From the NCBI GenBank assembly GCA_028290765.1, contig JAQGJF010000169.1, positions 1 to 5,334 of the forward strand: DNA of 5,334 nucleotides, read 5' to 3'. The notes under the pieces are model-generated. The model had not been told where the DNA came from. It saw only the letters and a program-made list of their open reading frames with translations, and made no database searches. Of this stretch, positions 1 through 4,640 are shown piece by piece. The position numbers and the translations under genes are program-made. How positions within the stretch are numbered: the first letter of the stretch is position 1; each line of letters starts with the position of its first letter. This DNA is from Tardiphaga sp. (GTDB lineage Bacteria; Pseudomonadota; Alphaproteobacteria; Rhizobiales; Xanthobacteraceae).

Positions 1-264
1 AAGCGCAAATGCAAGCGCGAGGAACGAATAGGCGCGCGAGAGCTGGTTAAAGCTCAGGATCCAGACTCACAGAACGGTCAGCGCGGCCTAGAGAATGATC
101 GCAACGAAAAATTACCCGTTGAGCAGAAAGCCGGCGATCCGCTCGGCGAGCGGACCATCGCCACCCCCCACAGCGCCGAGTTTGAACAGCAGCTGGCAGC
201 CAGCCGTGGTCGCCTGCATGGCTATGAGCGCGGCAACTTGGCGCAGTGAAACACGATCGCTCAT
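1..264 (-). pseudogene. Decayed EamA/EmrE-type (DMT superfamily) small transporter, three nonsense codons, cut by window edge
   Basis: Seen: the ATG at 264-262 overlaps the TGA of the upstream methyltransferase (ATGA), which implies translational coupling. The frame reads MSDRVSLRQV, a hydrophobic helix with QLLFKLGA at residues 24-31, then FLLNG. It then meets TAA at codon 51 (114-112), TAG at codon 59 (90-88) and TGA at codon 66 (69-67). Between and after the stops the same frame stays transporter-like (FFVAIIL, AALTVL, VWILSF, then SRAYSFLALAFAL) to base 1. Known: QLLxKLGA early and SRAYPxxAL later are typical of EamA/ArnE-F-like four-helix inner-membrane proteins, some of which flip lipid-linked sugars. 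Inference: the stops probably replaced Tyr, Tyr and Trp codons, so this is a nonsense-mutated pseudogene without frameshifts. A 50-residue one-helix peptide could still be made. The family call is fairly secure; the substrate is unknown. Confidence 0.72.
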
Positions 265-1268
265 CGGCTTGGCTTCCGCAGCACGACGCGCATGGCATCG
301 AATAAATTGACCGGAAGCCCCAGCCGGTTTGATATCGCTATGCGTTTGGGTCTAAGGCCAGACATGCGTGTGAGCTGAAAACTGATTAGCGACAATGGCA
401 CAATTTTCCATGGATGGTCGAGATGTTCGACTTCGAGACCGAGGGAGGTCGCCATGGCCTGCATGCTCGCCTGTGAAAAGAACCATAGGTGCTGCGGCGG
501 TGTCATCAGCCGCCAGTGCGCCCCGGCAACTCTTGAATACAGCGAGCCAAAATCTCCCGTGGTAATCACGATGATCCCACCGTGGTCGAGATGATTCACG
601 AGGAGCGCGATCGTGTCGCGGGGGGATGGCAAGTGCTCGATAACGTCGAGCAACACGATAACGTCGGTTGTGCCGAGCCGCCCAAGAAGGGTCTCGTCGG
701 CTTGACCGGTGAACACGTTCAAGCCTGATCGTCGGCAGTGTTCGGCGGCGTCTTCGGCAAGCTCGATCCCTGACACATCGAAGGAGCGCTTTGCTTCCTG
801 CAGAAAAAAACCGTAGGCGCATCCGACGTCAAGCAATCGCCCGGAAGCGCGGAACTTTCGGATGAACTCCACGGTTCCTGCAAACTCACGGCGAAGGATG
901 TTTTCCGTGCCGATATAATCCGCGTAGCCGTCGGGACGCTCCCCGGAAAAATAGTCTCTGGTATAATAGCTCTCCGGGTCGAAGCCCATCGTCTCAGCTC
1001 GCCCGAGGCCGCATTGCTCACAACGCAGGATGTCGCAGCCGTTCTTCCTATAGAGAAATCGATAGACCTTCGCCTGGCCGCAAGCCAGACACACGTGCGA
1101 ACGATATCGGACGCTTGATCCAAAGCCCTCGTGGTTTTTGGTCCTCGGGGTCGCAATGGCAGTGGCGCGCTCTTCGACACGATCGAAAGGTACGGCCGAG
1201 CCGCGCAGGTCCTCGGGGCCCGTACCCCCTTTCGAGTCTTCGGAATGCTGCGTGCGCTCTTCAGGCAC
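261..1268 (-). CDS. Class I SAM-dependent methyltransferase with N-terminal zinc-binding motif
   Basis: A 335-residue cytosolic methyltransferase of the Methyltransf_23 / C-methyltransferase-like type. Seen: Cys60-x2-Cys63 and Cys83-x2-Cys86 form a zinc site (CLACG and CEQCG). The Rossmann SAM-binding motif I is LLDVGCAYG at 145-153. The acidic residue after strand 2 is Glu169 in GIELA. The post-motif VLLDVIEHLPSP is at 205-216, a strand GGIIVITTGDFGS lies at 230-242, and PPQHLWFFS at 257-265 is typical of this family. Known: such proteins often modify nucleotide sugars or glycan and lipid head groups. The exact substrate cannot be read from sequence. The start is GTG at 1268 with only a weak upstream purine stretch; the first ~55 residues are low in recognisable structure, so a later start (for example GTG at Val59) is possible. 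The next gene begins in the ATGA overlap and is a transporter relic, which supports a former glycan or envelope operon. Confidence 0.9.
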   Translation of the reverse strand: MPEERTQHSEDSKGGTGPEDLRGSAVPFDRVEERATAIATPRTKNHEGFGSSVRYRSHVCLACGQAKVYRFLYRKNGCDILRCEQCGLGRAETMGFDPESYYTRDYFSGERPDGYADYIGTENILRREFAGTVEFIRKFRASGRLLDVGCAYGFFLQEAKRSFDVSGIELAEDAAEHCRRSGLNVFTGQADETLLGRLGTTDVIVLLDVIEHLPSPRDTIALLVNHLDHGGIIVITTGDFGSLYSRVAGAHWRLMTPPQHLWFFSQASMQAMATSLGLEVEHLDHPWKIVPLSLISFQLTRMSGLRPKRIAISNRLGLPVNLFDAMRVVLRKPSR

Positions 1269-1403
1269 CTATGCCGCCGTCCCGTTGGAGGACTTGCTTG
1301 AAGTGGACCCCTAGGCGAGCGAAAACATTCCAGGCCCCGTCGAAAACCTACCACAGAGTTGGATGCCGGTCCAATCTAGCTTTTCCTTGGTGCGATTGAC
1401 CCG

Positions 1404-1529
1404 ATGAATCCGCAGAACCCTTGTCCGCGCTGTGGCCGGTCCGGCTTTGGACGTGCAGACGTGATGTCCTGGAAGGCAATTGTCCTATGTCCGCTCCTGG
1501 GCAGAGAGCACAAATTCTCCGGGCCGTAG
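1404..1529 (+). CDS. Possible 41-residue CxxC mini-protein
   Basis: Seen: ATG at 1404 and TAG at 1527-1529 enclose MNPQNPCPRCGRSGFGRADV, then MSWKAIVLCPLLGREHKF. Cys7-x2-Cys10 with the following Gly-Arg-Ser-Gly-Phe resembles a zinc knuckle, but only one further Cys (Cys29) is present, so a complete four-ligand site is missing unless it dimerises. There is no convincing Shine-Dalgarno sequence ahead of the ATG. It resembles the many tiny CPRCG proteins of Bradyrhizobium-like genomes (recall, not searched). It faces the SRAP relic on the other strand. It could be a chance frame or a shortened zinc-ribbon gene. Confidence 0.35.
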   Translation: MNPQNPCPRCGRSGFGRADVMSWKAIVLCPLLGREHKFSGP

Positions 1530-1570
1530 GCGCGGCGACAATTATGTGAGGGACTACATGATCGAGCGAA

Positions 1571-1739
1571 GAACTCATAAGCGAGGGCGGTAAACCACAC
1601 CACGTCTTTCTTGCCCGTCGCCGGATTCACGGTCGGCGCGTATCGGAAAAGCTAGTGGCCGGCACGAGGCAACGGTTCCCGGCCCGAGCCAACGGCGCCA
1701 GTGAGCCGACGCCGGGTTCCGAATGTTGGTAATCGGCGG
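1571..1739 (-). pseudogene. SRAP-domain (YedK/HMCES-like) relic with two frameshifts
   Basis: Seen on the minus strand: frame A (1739 down to 1680) reads PPITNIRNPASAHWRRWLGP. A one-base loss near 1680 shifts to frame B, GNRCLVPATSFS. A second one-base loss near 1643 shifts to frame C, YAPTVNPATGKKDVVWF, ending in TALAYEFF. Restoring one base at each place gives an uninterrupted segment. Known: SRAP proteins (bacterial YedK, human HMCES) covalently trap abasic sites in single-stranded DNA through an N-terminal Cys2. The segments NIRN, WRRWL, RCLVPxxSFSEYAP and KKDVVWFAL are the middle of the longer alphaproteobacterial form, including the conserved Asn and Glu region. Missing: the MCGRY start with its catalytic Cys and the whole C-terminal half. 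A TAG lies a few codons upstream in frame A. This is a dead internal fragment; ends are approximate. Confidence 0.75.
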
Positions 1740-1774
1740 ACGCCGCCGCTACGCCGCTACAAGCCGCCGTGCAT

Positions 1775-2044
1775 ATGATCAAACTCACCAAGGAGCAGAA
1801 AATTGCGGCCTGCCTGCGGTTGCATCCGGAGTATGACGATCTAATGTCCGACGCGCAGCGCAACGGCGGCTCCGATCACCACCGCTGCAACAATAATTTG
1901 CGAACTTATACCCATAGGCCAATCCAGCCGTCGTTTCGTGTGGATCCAGCCGTGGAACCTTTGAAGCGTAGCCAACGGCTGACGCGGGTAGAGACTATGA
2001 ACAAACTGCAAAGGATCAGGCAGCATCGCAGCGAGAGCCCCTAG
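1775..2044 (+). CDS. Doubtful reading frame; only the first ~30 residues look protein-like
   Basis: Seen: the ATG at 1775 (a GTG lies two codons earlier) starts MIKLTKEQKIAACLRLHPEY, followed by DDLMSDAQRNGG. This part has the look of a helical cytosolic protein. From about 1841 the frame runs antisense through the 3' half of the membrane-protein gene on the minus strand and loses any such character (clusters of His, Asn and Arg). There is no clear ribosome binding site. The simplest reading is the truncated 5' end of a small gene whose remainder was lost when the present neighbour arrived, or a chance frame. Function unknown. Confidence 0.2.
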   Translation: MIKLTKEQKIAACLRLHPEYDDLMSDAQRNGGSDHHRCNNNLRTYTHRPIQPSFRVDPAVEPLKRSQRLTRVETMNKLQRIRQHRSESP

Positions 2045-2332
2045 CACGATGACCATGAGCGTGGCAGGCGTAGCGAGCAAGCCGACTACAATCGCCACCC
2101 CCGCGCAAGCATCAAAACCTATCAGAGCAACATCCCGCAGCAGCCGCCGGTCTATTTTTAGTCGTTTGCAATCACCTGGGGCAACCGAGATCGATTGGAG
2201 CGGATAGTCCCAATGCGGGATGGCATCGATCGCGAAATGACTTGCAACGCCTAAGGCAAAGGCAGCGATGGGATACGAGGGGAATAGGCTGCCAAGAGCG
2301 CCGCCGACGATTGCGTGTGTACTTAGGATCAT
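1841..2332 (-). CDS. DUF457/YdjM-like integral membrane protein, putative metal-dependent hydrolase fold
   Basis: Seen (163 residues from ATG at 2332): hydrophobic helices at about 7-35, 66-88, 91-105 and 143-161. Conserved-looking polar residues sit in or beside membrane segments: His6 in STHAIVGGALGSL, then SHFAIDAIPHWDYPL (His32, Asp36, His40, Asp43), Asp106 in LPDPLQF, His112, and His127/His131 in RFHGWIHTKRRLD. Known: this HxxxG...SHxxxDxxPHxD arrangement is typical of membrane proteins annotated as DUF457 / YdjM-like putative metal-dependent hydrolases; the biological substrate is not established. Start choice: ATG at 2332 has AGAGG four bases upstream and places the first His near the N-terminus as in relatives. 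An in-frame ATG at 2371 adds 13 residues but has no ribosome binding site. It ends against a doubtful plus-strand frame that overlaps its 3' half antisense. Confidence 0.72.
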   Translation of the reverse strand: MILSTHAIVGGALGSLFPSYPIAAFALGVASHFAIDAIPHWDYPLQSISVAPGDCKRLKIDRRLLRDVALIGFDACAGVAIVVGLLATPATLMVIVLGALAAMLPDPLQFVHSLYPRQPLATLQRFHGWIHTKRRLDWPMGISSQIIVAAVVIGAAVALRVGH

Positions 2333-2403
2333 CTCGCCTCTATGGAAACCGCGTTGGGTTGGCGTCACCATACATTCGTGAAGTATGATTCGCAGGTGTC
2401 TCC

Positions 2404-2625
2404 TTACCGTGCCATGCTGTGTTGCACGTAGGATGCGGCCCGGTTTGCTGCGTTACGTTCTGCGCCGCGGTATGCGGTGAGGTCAACACGCCAGTTGCTC
2501 TCAATTCGAGGATCAGAAAATGGGAGGATGCTGACGTCAGCGATCTCTTCGCATCCTTTATGTCGCCGCATTTCGGAAAGTACGAGTTCCTTCAAGTCCG
2601 CCGCCCTCAAAACAGTCTTCGCCAT
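2404..2625 (-). CDS. Conserved-looking 73-residue hypothetical protein
   Basis: Seen: MAKTVLRAADLKELVLSEMR, then RHKGCEEIADVSILPFSDPR, then IESNWRVDLTAYRGAERNAA. The layout is one amphipathic helix (residues 7-21), a strand with VSILPF, a second strand with NWRVDLTAYRG and a final helix, so it is a small soluble alpha/beta protein without a signal peptide or membrane segment. The ATG at 2625 is preceded by GGAGA (2637-2633) at seven bases, a strong reason to accept this start. From memory it resembles a small family common in Bradyrhizobium with unknown function; I cannot confirm that here. It lies in the same direction as the membrane protein downstream, with about 70 bases between them, so co-transcription is possible. 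Confidence 0.7.
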   Translation of the reverse strand: MAKTVLRAADLKELVLSEMRRHKGCEEIADVSILPFSDPRIESNWRVDLTAYRGAERNAANRAASYVQHSMAR

Positions 2626-2632
2626 ACAAGAT

Positions 2633-2637
2633 TCTCC
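2633..2637 (-). promoter_or_regulatory. Ribosome binding site of the 73-residue gene
   Basis: GGAGA on the minus strand, seven bases ahead of the ATG at 2625. It is one of the clearest Shine-Dalgarno sites in the window and fixes this start. Confidence 0.6.
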
Positions 2638-2661
2638 AGCGCATACTGGAGAACATAGCAG

Positions 2662-3000
2662 TTAAGTTCGCACCGGTGGAAAAGCTCCCAGCTCGATGGC
2701 TTGCTCTTCGGCCACAACGTCCAGTTCGACCAGATAGACTAGAATGAGATCATCGGGCGATTGTGAGGCGTCAGCTGTTTTTTCGATAATGAGCCGCTTC
2801 GTTGGGGCGATCGAGCCGGACGTTTCTGAGGCACTACGCTCACATTGTTGAGTTAGCCTACAATTGCGGAATATCAACTTACCATGCGATTTGACGGGTA
2901 GCGTCTTTATGGCATTAGCCGAGGCAACCAATGTGGTTAGTTGAGTCAGGGGTCCGGACCAGGAACGATTACCGACAGCGCGCCATGATGCGCTGGTCAC
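2662..3000 (-). CDS. Doubtful 112-codon frame; C-terminal third looks most protein-like
   Basis: Seen: an open frame from ATG 3000 to TAA 2662. The first ~65 residues are Ser/Thr/Arg-rich without clear structure. From APTKRLIIEKTADASQSPDD onward it becomes protein-like: LILVYLVELDVVAEEQAIEL reads as an amphipathic helix or strand, ending GAFPPVRT. There is no ribosome binding site that fixes the start. It may be the 3' remnant of a short gene fused to non-coding sequence, a real orphan gene, or chance. It precedes the 73-residue gene by 36 bases in the same direction. No function can be proposed. Confidence 0.3.
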   Translation of the reverse strand: MTSASWRAVGNRSWSGPLTQLTTLVASANAIKTLPVKSHGKLIFRNCRLTQQCERSASETSGSIAPTKRLIIEKTADASQSPDDLILVYLVELDVVAEEQAIELGAFPPVRT

Positions 3001-3090
3001 GTCACCACCGCTCGTCGCGTGGTTACAAATTTGTGGGCACTGGAAGTTGGTTGGGAATTCAGGGCAGGGACCTCGGACACCAACTTGCGC

Positions 3091-3231
3091 CTATATCACT
3101 CCATGCCGCAACAGCAGCAGGAGCGTCGTTAACACTACCGACAGAGCGAAGGCCCAGCCTGCGAGATATGCGTTGAACTGTGACGCCGGCTGGACGGAAG
3201 ATTTTCGCCAATGCGGCATTGATGCCTCCAT
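3091..3231 (-). CDS. Possible 46-residue single-pass membrane protein
   Basis: Seen: ATG at 3231, TAG at 3093-3091. A basic, Ser-rich N-terminus (MEASMPHWRKSSVQPASQ) precedes a single hydrophobic helix, AYLAGWAFALSVVLTTLLLL (21-40), then LRHGVI. GAGAAG lies just before the ATG but closer than usual. A 20-residue frame (3300-3238, MNIFLSMPAMKLPVFVEIYH) ends six bases upstream. The motif YLxGxAxxLxVVLT is faintly like the first helix of cytochrome-o oxidase subunit IV (CyoD), which would make this a truncated relic; that is weak. It could equally be an orphan membrane peptide or a chance hydrophobic frame. Confidence 0.35.
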   Translation of the reverse strand: MEASMPHWRKSSVQPASQFNAYLAGWAFALSVVLTTLLLLLRHGVI

Positions 3232-3491
3232 CGCTTCTCAGTGATATATCTCCACAAAGACTGGCAGCTTCATGGCGGGCATGCTCAAAAAGATATTCAT
3301 AGAAGCAAGCTGCTGGTAAAAAGCATGTGTTTGCGTTGTGGCTCTTCAGTCTCGTCGCCGTCGAAATCCGCATCTTTGCAGTCCGCGCTCCGGTTAGAGG
3401 CTCTCGGAACAGTTGTTTCGATCAGCGTTTTGCCCGAATTAATGTCGGGTGCCCGATGCATTCATGGCCGTTTGGAGAATTCGATAACCGG
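3232..3491. other. Stretch without a supported gene
   Basis: Overlapping frames on both strands exist here (for example minus 3461-3297, 54 codons, and long plus frames through 3582), but none shows a recognisable motif, a good ribosome binding site or convincing protein character. It lies just ahead of the outer-membrane protein relic and does not contain that protein's missing front part in any frame I could read. Confidence 0.4.
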
Positions 3492-3538
3492 ATGGACGAC
3501 GCGCTTAACATCGCGATGGATTATCTCGTGCGTCAGTC
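3492..3538 (+). pseudogene. Possible 5' remnant of a small gene, fused to the porin relic
   Basis: Seen: ATG at 3492 starts MDDALNIAMDYLVRQS, a convincing short amphipathic helix, then the frame degenerates where the barrel-protein sequence begins in another frame. GGAG lies about a dozen bases ahead of the ATG. It resembles the helical start of small hypothetical proteins (recall only). Inference: a recombination junction at about 3533-3540 joined this start to the barrel tail. It may be chance. Confidence 0.22.
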
Positions 3539-3727
3539 GGCGGCGGCCTCGAATATCTCTTCACGCCGTCATGGTCTGGTAAGGCCGAATACATGTACGC
3601 CGACTATGGAAACGAGGCCTACCTGACGGCCTTCGTTCCGGGCGGGATCGGACTTGGCGTGACGACCCACACGGTCAAAGCCGGCGTCAACTACCACTTT
3701 GGCGGCCCGGTGGTGGCGCGTTACTGA
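3539..3727 (+). pseudogene. C-terminal fragment of an Omp25/Omp31-type outer-membrane beta-barrel
   Basis: Seen: in the frame ending at TGA 3725-3727, 62 codons read GGGLEYLFTPSWSGKAEYMY, then ADYGNEAYLTAFVPGGIGLG, and end VKAGVNYHFGGPVVARY. Alternating polar/hydrophobic strands and a final strand closing on an aromatic residue are the hallmark of the last three strands of rhizobial Omp25/Omp31-family barrels (GAGxEYAFTPNWSAKxEYLY...VKxGVNYHFGGPVVAKY). Upstream in this frame there are stops at 3506 and 3485, and neither a signal peptide nor the first strands can be found, so about two thirds of a normal protein is missing. The fragment lacks a start codon and ribosome binding site. It is a gene remnant left after rearrangement; the family call is strong, the left end approximate. 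Confidence 0.8.
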
Positions 3728-3774
3728 GCGAGGGCGGGGTGTAAGCCTAAGTAACGACGTCCCTAGTGGGGTGC

Positions 3775-3945
3775 CTAGCCCGCTTTTTCGTTGGGCTGTT
3801 TTATCCATCCTTTGCCTTCGCATTGCTTGCATGTGGCCGGGTAAATCTTACGACCAGGTTGCGTCGGCTGCGTAACCACAGGAAAGCCGGTGCCGCCGCA
3901 GGATGGGCAGCGGAGCTGAGGTCTCTTTTCGGGCTTCTTCCTCAT
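3775..3945 (-). CDS. 56-residue DnaJ-like zinc-knuckle protein
   Basis: Seen: a basic start (MRKKPEKRPQ), then Cys13-x2-Cys16-Gly-Gly-Thr-Gly and Cys39-x2-Cys42-Glu-Gly-Lys-Gly, i.e. two CxxCxGxG units, with a Lys/Asn-rich tail. Known: paired CxxCxGxG motifs bind one zinc, as in the DnaJ cysteine-rich domain; stand-alone versions are common tiny proteins in Bradyrhizobium-like genomes with no established role. The spacing between the pairs (FPVVTQPTQPGRKIYPAT) is a short beta loop. I chose ATG at 3945; the frame extends to a TTG at 4014, but that extension (MSFPNISRLIGCC...) looks unlike the family. Upstream purines GAAGCAGAAA are a weak ribosome binding site. It is the most intact of the zinc-type mini-genes here. 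Confidence 0.7.
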   Translation of the reverse strand: MRKKPEKRPQLRCPSCGGTGFPVVTQPTQPGRKIYPATCKQCEGKGWIKQPNEKAG

Positions 3946-4014
3946 TTTCTGCTTCGTTCTGTTTGCGAAATAAGAACAGCAGCCAATTAACCTCGATATG
4001 TTGGGAAAGGACAA

Positions 4015-4135
4015 AACCGCCGAGCGGAGTATGATCGCCGGCGGCTTTGCCTGGGGTATGTCACCGGCCTAGGGCAATTCCGGTGAGCTGATCTTAGGAG
4101 AGCTTTGCGAGGCTGCAACGAATGTCCCTGGTTAA
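4015..4135. other. Intergenic stretch, nothing recognised
   Basis: No supported gene. The plus frame from 4073 reads into TAA at 4133 and is contiguous with the zinc-ribbon fragment that follows, so part of this stretch may be its degraded front half. Confidence 0.3.
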
Positions 4136-4285
4136 CCTGAATGCCCGCGGTGCGGGTTAATTCTGGAACTGACCGGCCTCGTGGAGCGAGAGATCAAGCG
4201 GCGTGAGGGCGTTGAAGAAGCAAAAGTACGGAATGATCATCTCGGGCGCGACCATCTACAACCCCGCTACGATTGTTGCTCGTAA
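4136..4285 (+). pseudogene. Zinc-ribbon-like fragment, start lost
   Basis: Seen: after TAA at 4133, an open frame with no ATG reads PECPRCGLILELTGLVEREI, then KRREGVEEAKVRNDHLGRDH, ending YDCCS with TAA at 4283-4285. CPRCG followed by a charged amphipathic helix, and a terminal Cys pair, look like real protein. Continuing upstream across the TAA gives ELCEAATNVPG, so the stop may be a nonsense change in a longer gene. There is no usable start codon nearby. It overlaps, antisense, a second CxxC gene beginning at 4325 on the other strand, so at most one of the two overlapping ends is genuine. Family unnamed. Confidence 0.38.
4144..4156. other. Small stem-loop within a wider TTAACC/GGTTAA inverted repeat
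   Basis: CCCGC (4144-4148), loop GGT, GCGGG (4152-4156) is a perfect five-pair hairpin; an alternative six-base inverted repeat TTAACC (4132-4137) / GGTTAA (4155-4160) brackets it. No T-run follows on either strand, so it is a weak terminator candidate. It overlaps the CPRCG codons of the zinc-ribbon fragment, so the pairing may simply reflect those codons. Confidence 0.25.
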
Positions 4286-4325
4286 CAACTTGCGGTCTTT
4301 GGCAATGCGGACAGGTCCAGTTCAT
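4194..4325 (-). CDS. 43-residue CxxC mini-protein, probably truncated
   Basis: Seen: ATG at 4325 preceded by AGGGGGAG (4336-4329), the strongest ribosome binding site in the window. The protein starts MNWTCPHCQRPQVVTSNNRS, with Cys5-x2-Cys8, and ends VLLLLQRPHAA at TGA 4196-4194. Known: proteins starting WTCPHCxRxQ are zinc ribbons with a second CxxC pair 20-40 residues later; that pair is absent here. Residues after about 20 do not look like the family, and the sequence opposite encodes another CxxC fragment. Inference: the gene's 3' part was replaced by foreign sequence, leaving a functional translation start and a half zinc site. A longer in-frame start at 4409 exists but has no ribosome binding site. 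Confidence 0.5.
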   Translation of the reverse strand: MNWTCPHCQRPQVVTSNNRSGVVDGRARDDHSVLLLLQRPHAA

Positions 4326-4328
4326 ATT

Positions 4329-4336
4329 CTCCCCCT
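4329..4336 (-). promoter_or_regulatory. Strong ribosome binding site of the CxxC mini-gene
   Basis: AGGGGGAG on the minus strand directly ahead of the ATG at 4325; it decides this start over the longer frame beginning at 4409. Confidence 0.6.
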
Positions 4337-4421
4337 GGTACTTAAAATTGGAATAGCTGACGCGCGAAAGCCGCCCGTGAGGGCTTGGCTGCGCTTCACC
4401 CGCAGCCAAAACCGGAGCCCG

Positions 4422-4538
4422 CTACGACTTGTCTAGATGGATACCGCCCAGCGGGTCTCGCTTGCGCTCCAATGCCTTGAGAAGAACGACCGCCATCAAA
4501 ACCACTGCCGGCGCGAAAAGAAACAAAAACGCAGTCAT
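4422..4538 (-). CDS. 38-residue single-pass membrane peptide
   Basis: Seen: ATG at 4538, TAG at 4424-4422. MTAFLFLFAPAVVLMAVVLL (1-20) is one continuous hydrophobic helix, followed by a charged cytoplasmic-type tail, KALERKRDPLGGIHLDKS. Positive residues right after the helix suggest the N-terminus faces out and the tail stays inside. The upstream sequence AGGGTTGGGCG contains only loosely placed purines. Length, clean helix and compositionally normal tail favour a real small membrane protein; no family can be named. It is in the same direction as the regulator pair upstream but is separated from it by about 100 bases with two stem-loops. Confidence 0.48.
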   Translation of the reverse strand: MTAFLFLFAPAVVLMAVVLLKALERKRDPLGGIHLDKS

Positions 4539-4576
4539 AATTCGCCCAACCCTGAAAACGGCAGTTTCCACTGAAG

Positions 4577-4590
4577 GACGGCTGGCCGTC
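4577..4590. other. Perfect GACGGC-TG-GCCGTC palindrome
   Basis: Six-base arms around TG between the membrane-peptide gene and the regulator pair. It could be a stem-loop in the minus-strand transcript or a protein site; no T-run adjoins it. Confidence 0.3.
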
Positions 4591-4597
4591 AAGCGCG

Positions 4598-4632
4598 CGA
4601 AAGGAAACGAAGGCTATTTTCCCTTCGCCTTC
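4598..4632 (-). terminator. Candidate terminator after the regulator pair
   Basis: On the minus strand GAAGGC (4632-4627) and GCCTTC (4614-4609) form six perfect pairs around a 12-base A-rich loop, followed by the T-rich GTTTCCTTTC. It starts nine bases after the TAA of the SANT-like gene. The short stem and interrupted T-tract make this only a moderate candidate. Confidence 0.35.
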
Positions 4633-4640
4633 AGCCCCAC

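Noticed and set aside
67..114. Stop-codon read-through or recoding in the transporter relic
   Set aside because: All three stop codons appear within 16 codons, and neighbouring genes use all three as normal stops, so pseudogene decay is simpler.
47..310. Minus 47-298 and plus 95-310 frames
   Set aside because: Cys/Arg-rich and motif-free; the DMT-like frame from 264 explains the segment better despite its stops.
352..1399. Several long frames overlapping the methyltransferase (minus 352-822, minus 719-1354, plus 1115-1399)
   Set aside because: They are Arg/Ser-rich shadows of the methyltransferase, whose motifs are continuous and in the right order.
1661..1695. Direct repeat GGCACGAGGCAACGG / GGCCCGAGCCAACGG, 20 bases apart
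   Set aside because: Two mismatches in 15 and both copies lie inside SRAP codons; most likely chance in GC-rich sequence.
1744..1759. Tandem GCCGCTAC repeat
   Set aside because: Only two 8-base copies in GC-rich sequence; no array.
1348..1863. Minus frames 1348-1578, 1376-1630 and 1627-1863 as separate genes
   Set aside because: The protein-like parts of the latter two are the out-of-frame pieces of the SRAP relic; the rest has no support.
2419..2665. Plus frames opposite the 73-residue gene
   Set aside because: Antisense shadows; the minus-strand gene has a good ribosome binding site and natural composition.
3297..3461. Minus 54-codon frame MHRAPDINSGKTLIET...
   Set aside because: No ribosome binding site or recognisable feature, and it competes with other equally weak frames.
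3241..3626. Plus frames 3241-3582 and 3327-3626
   Set aside because: They run out of frame through the barrel relic and show no motif beyond the short MDDALNIAMDYLVRQ stretch noted separately.
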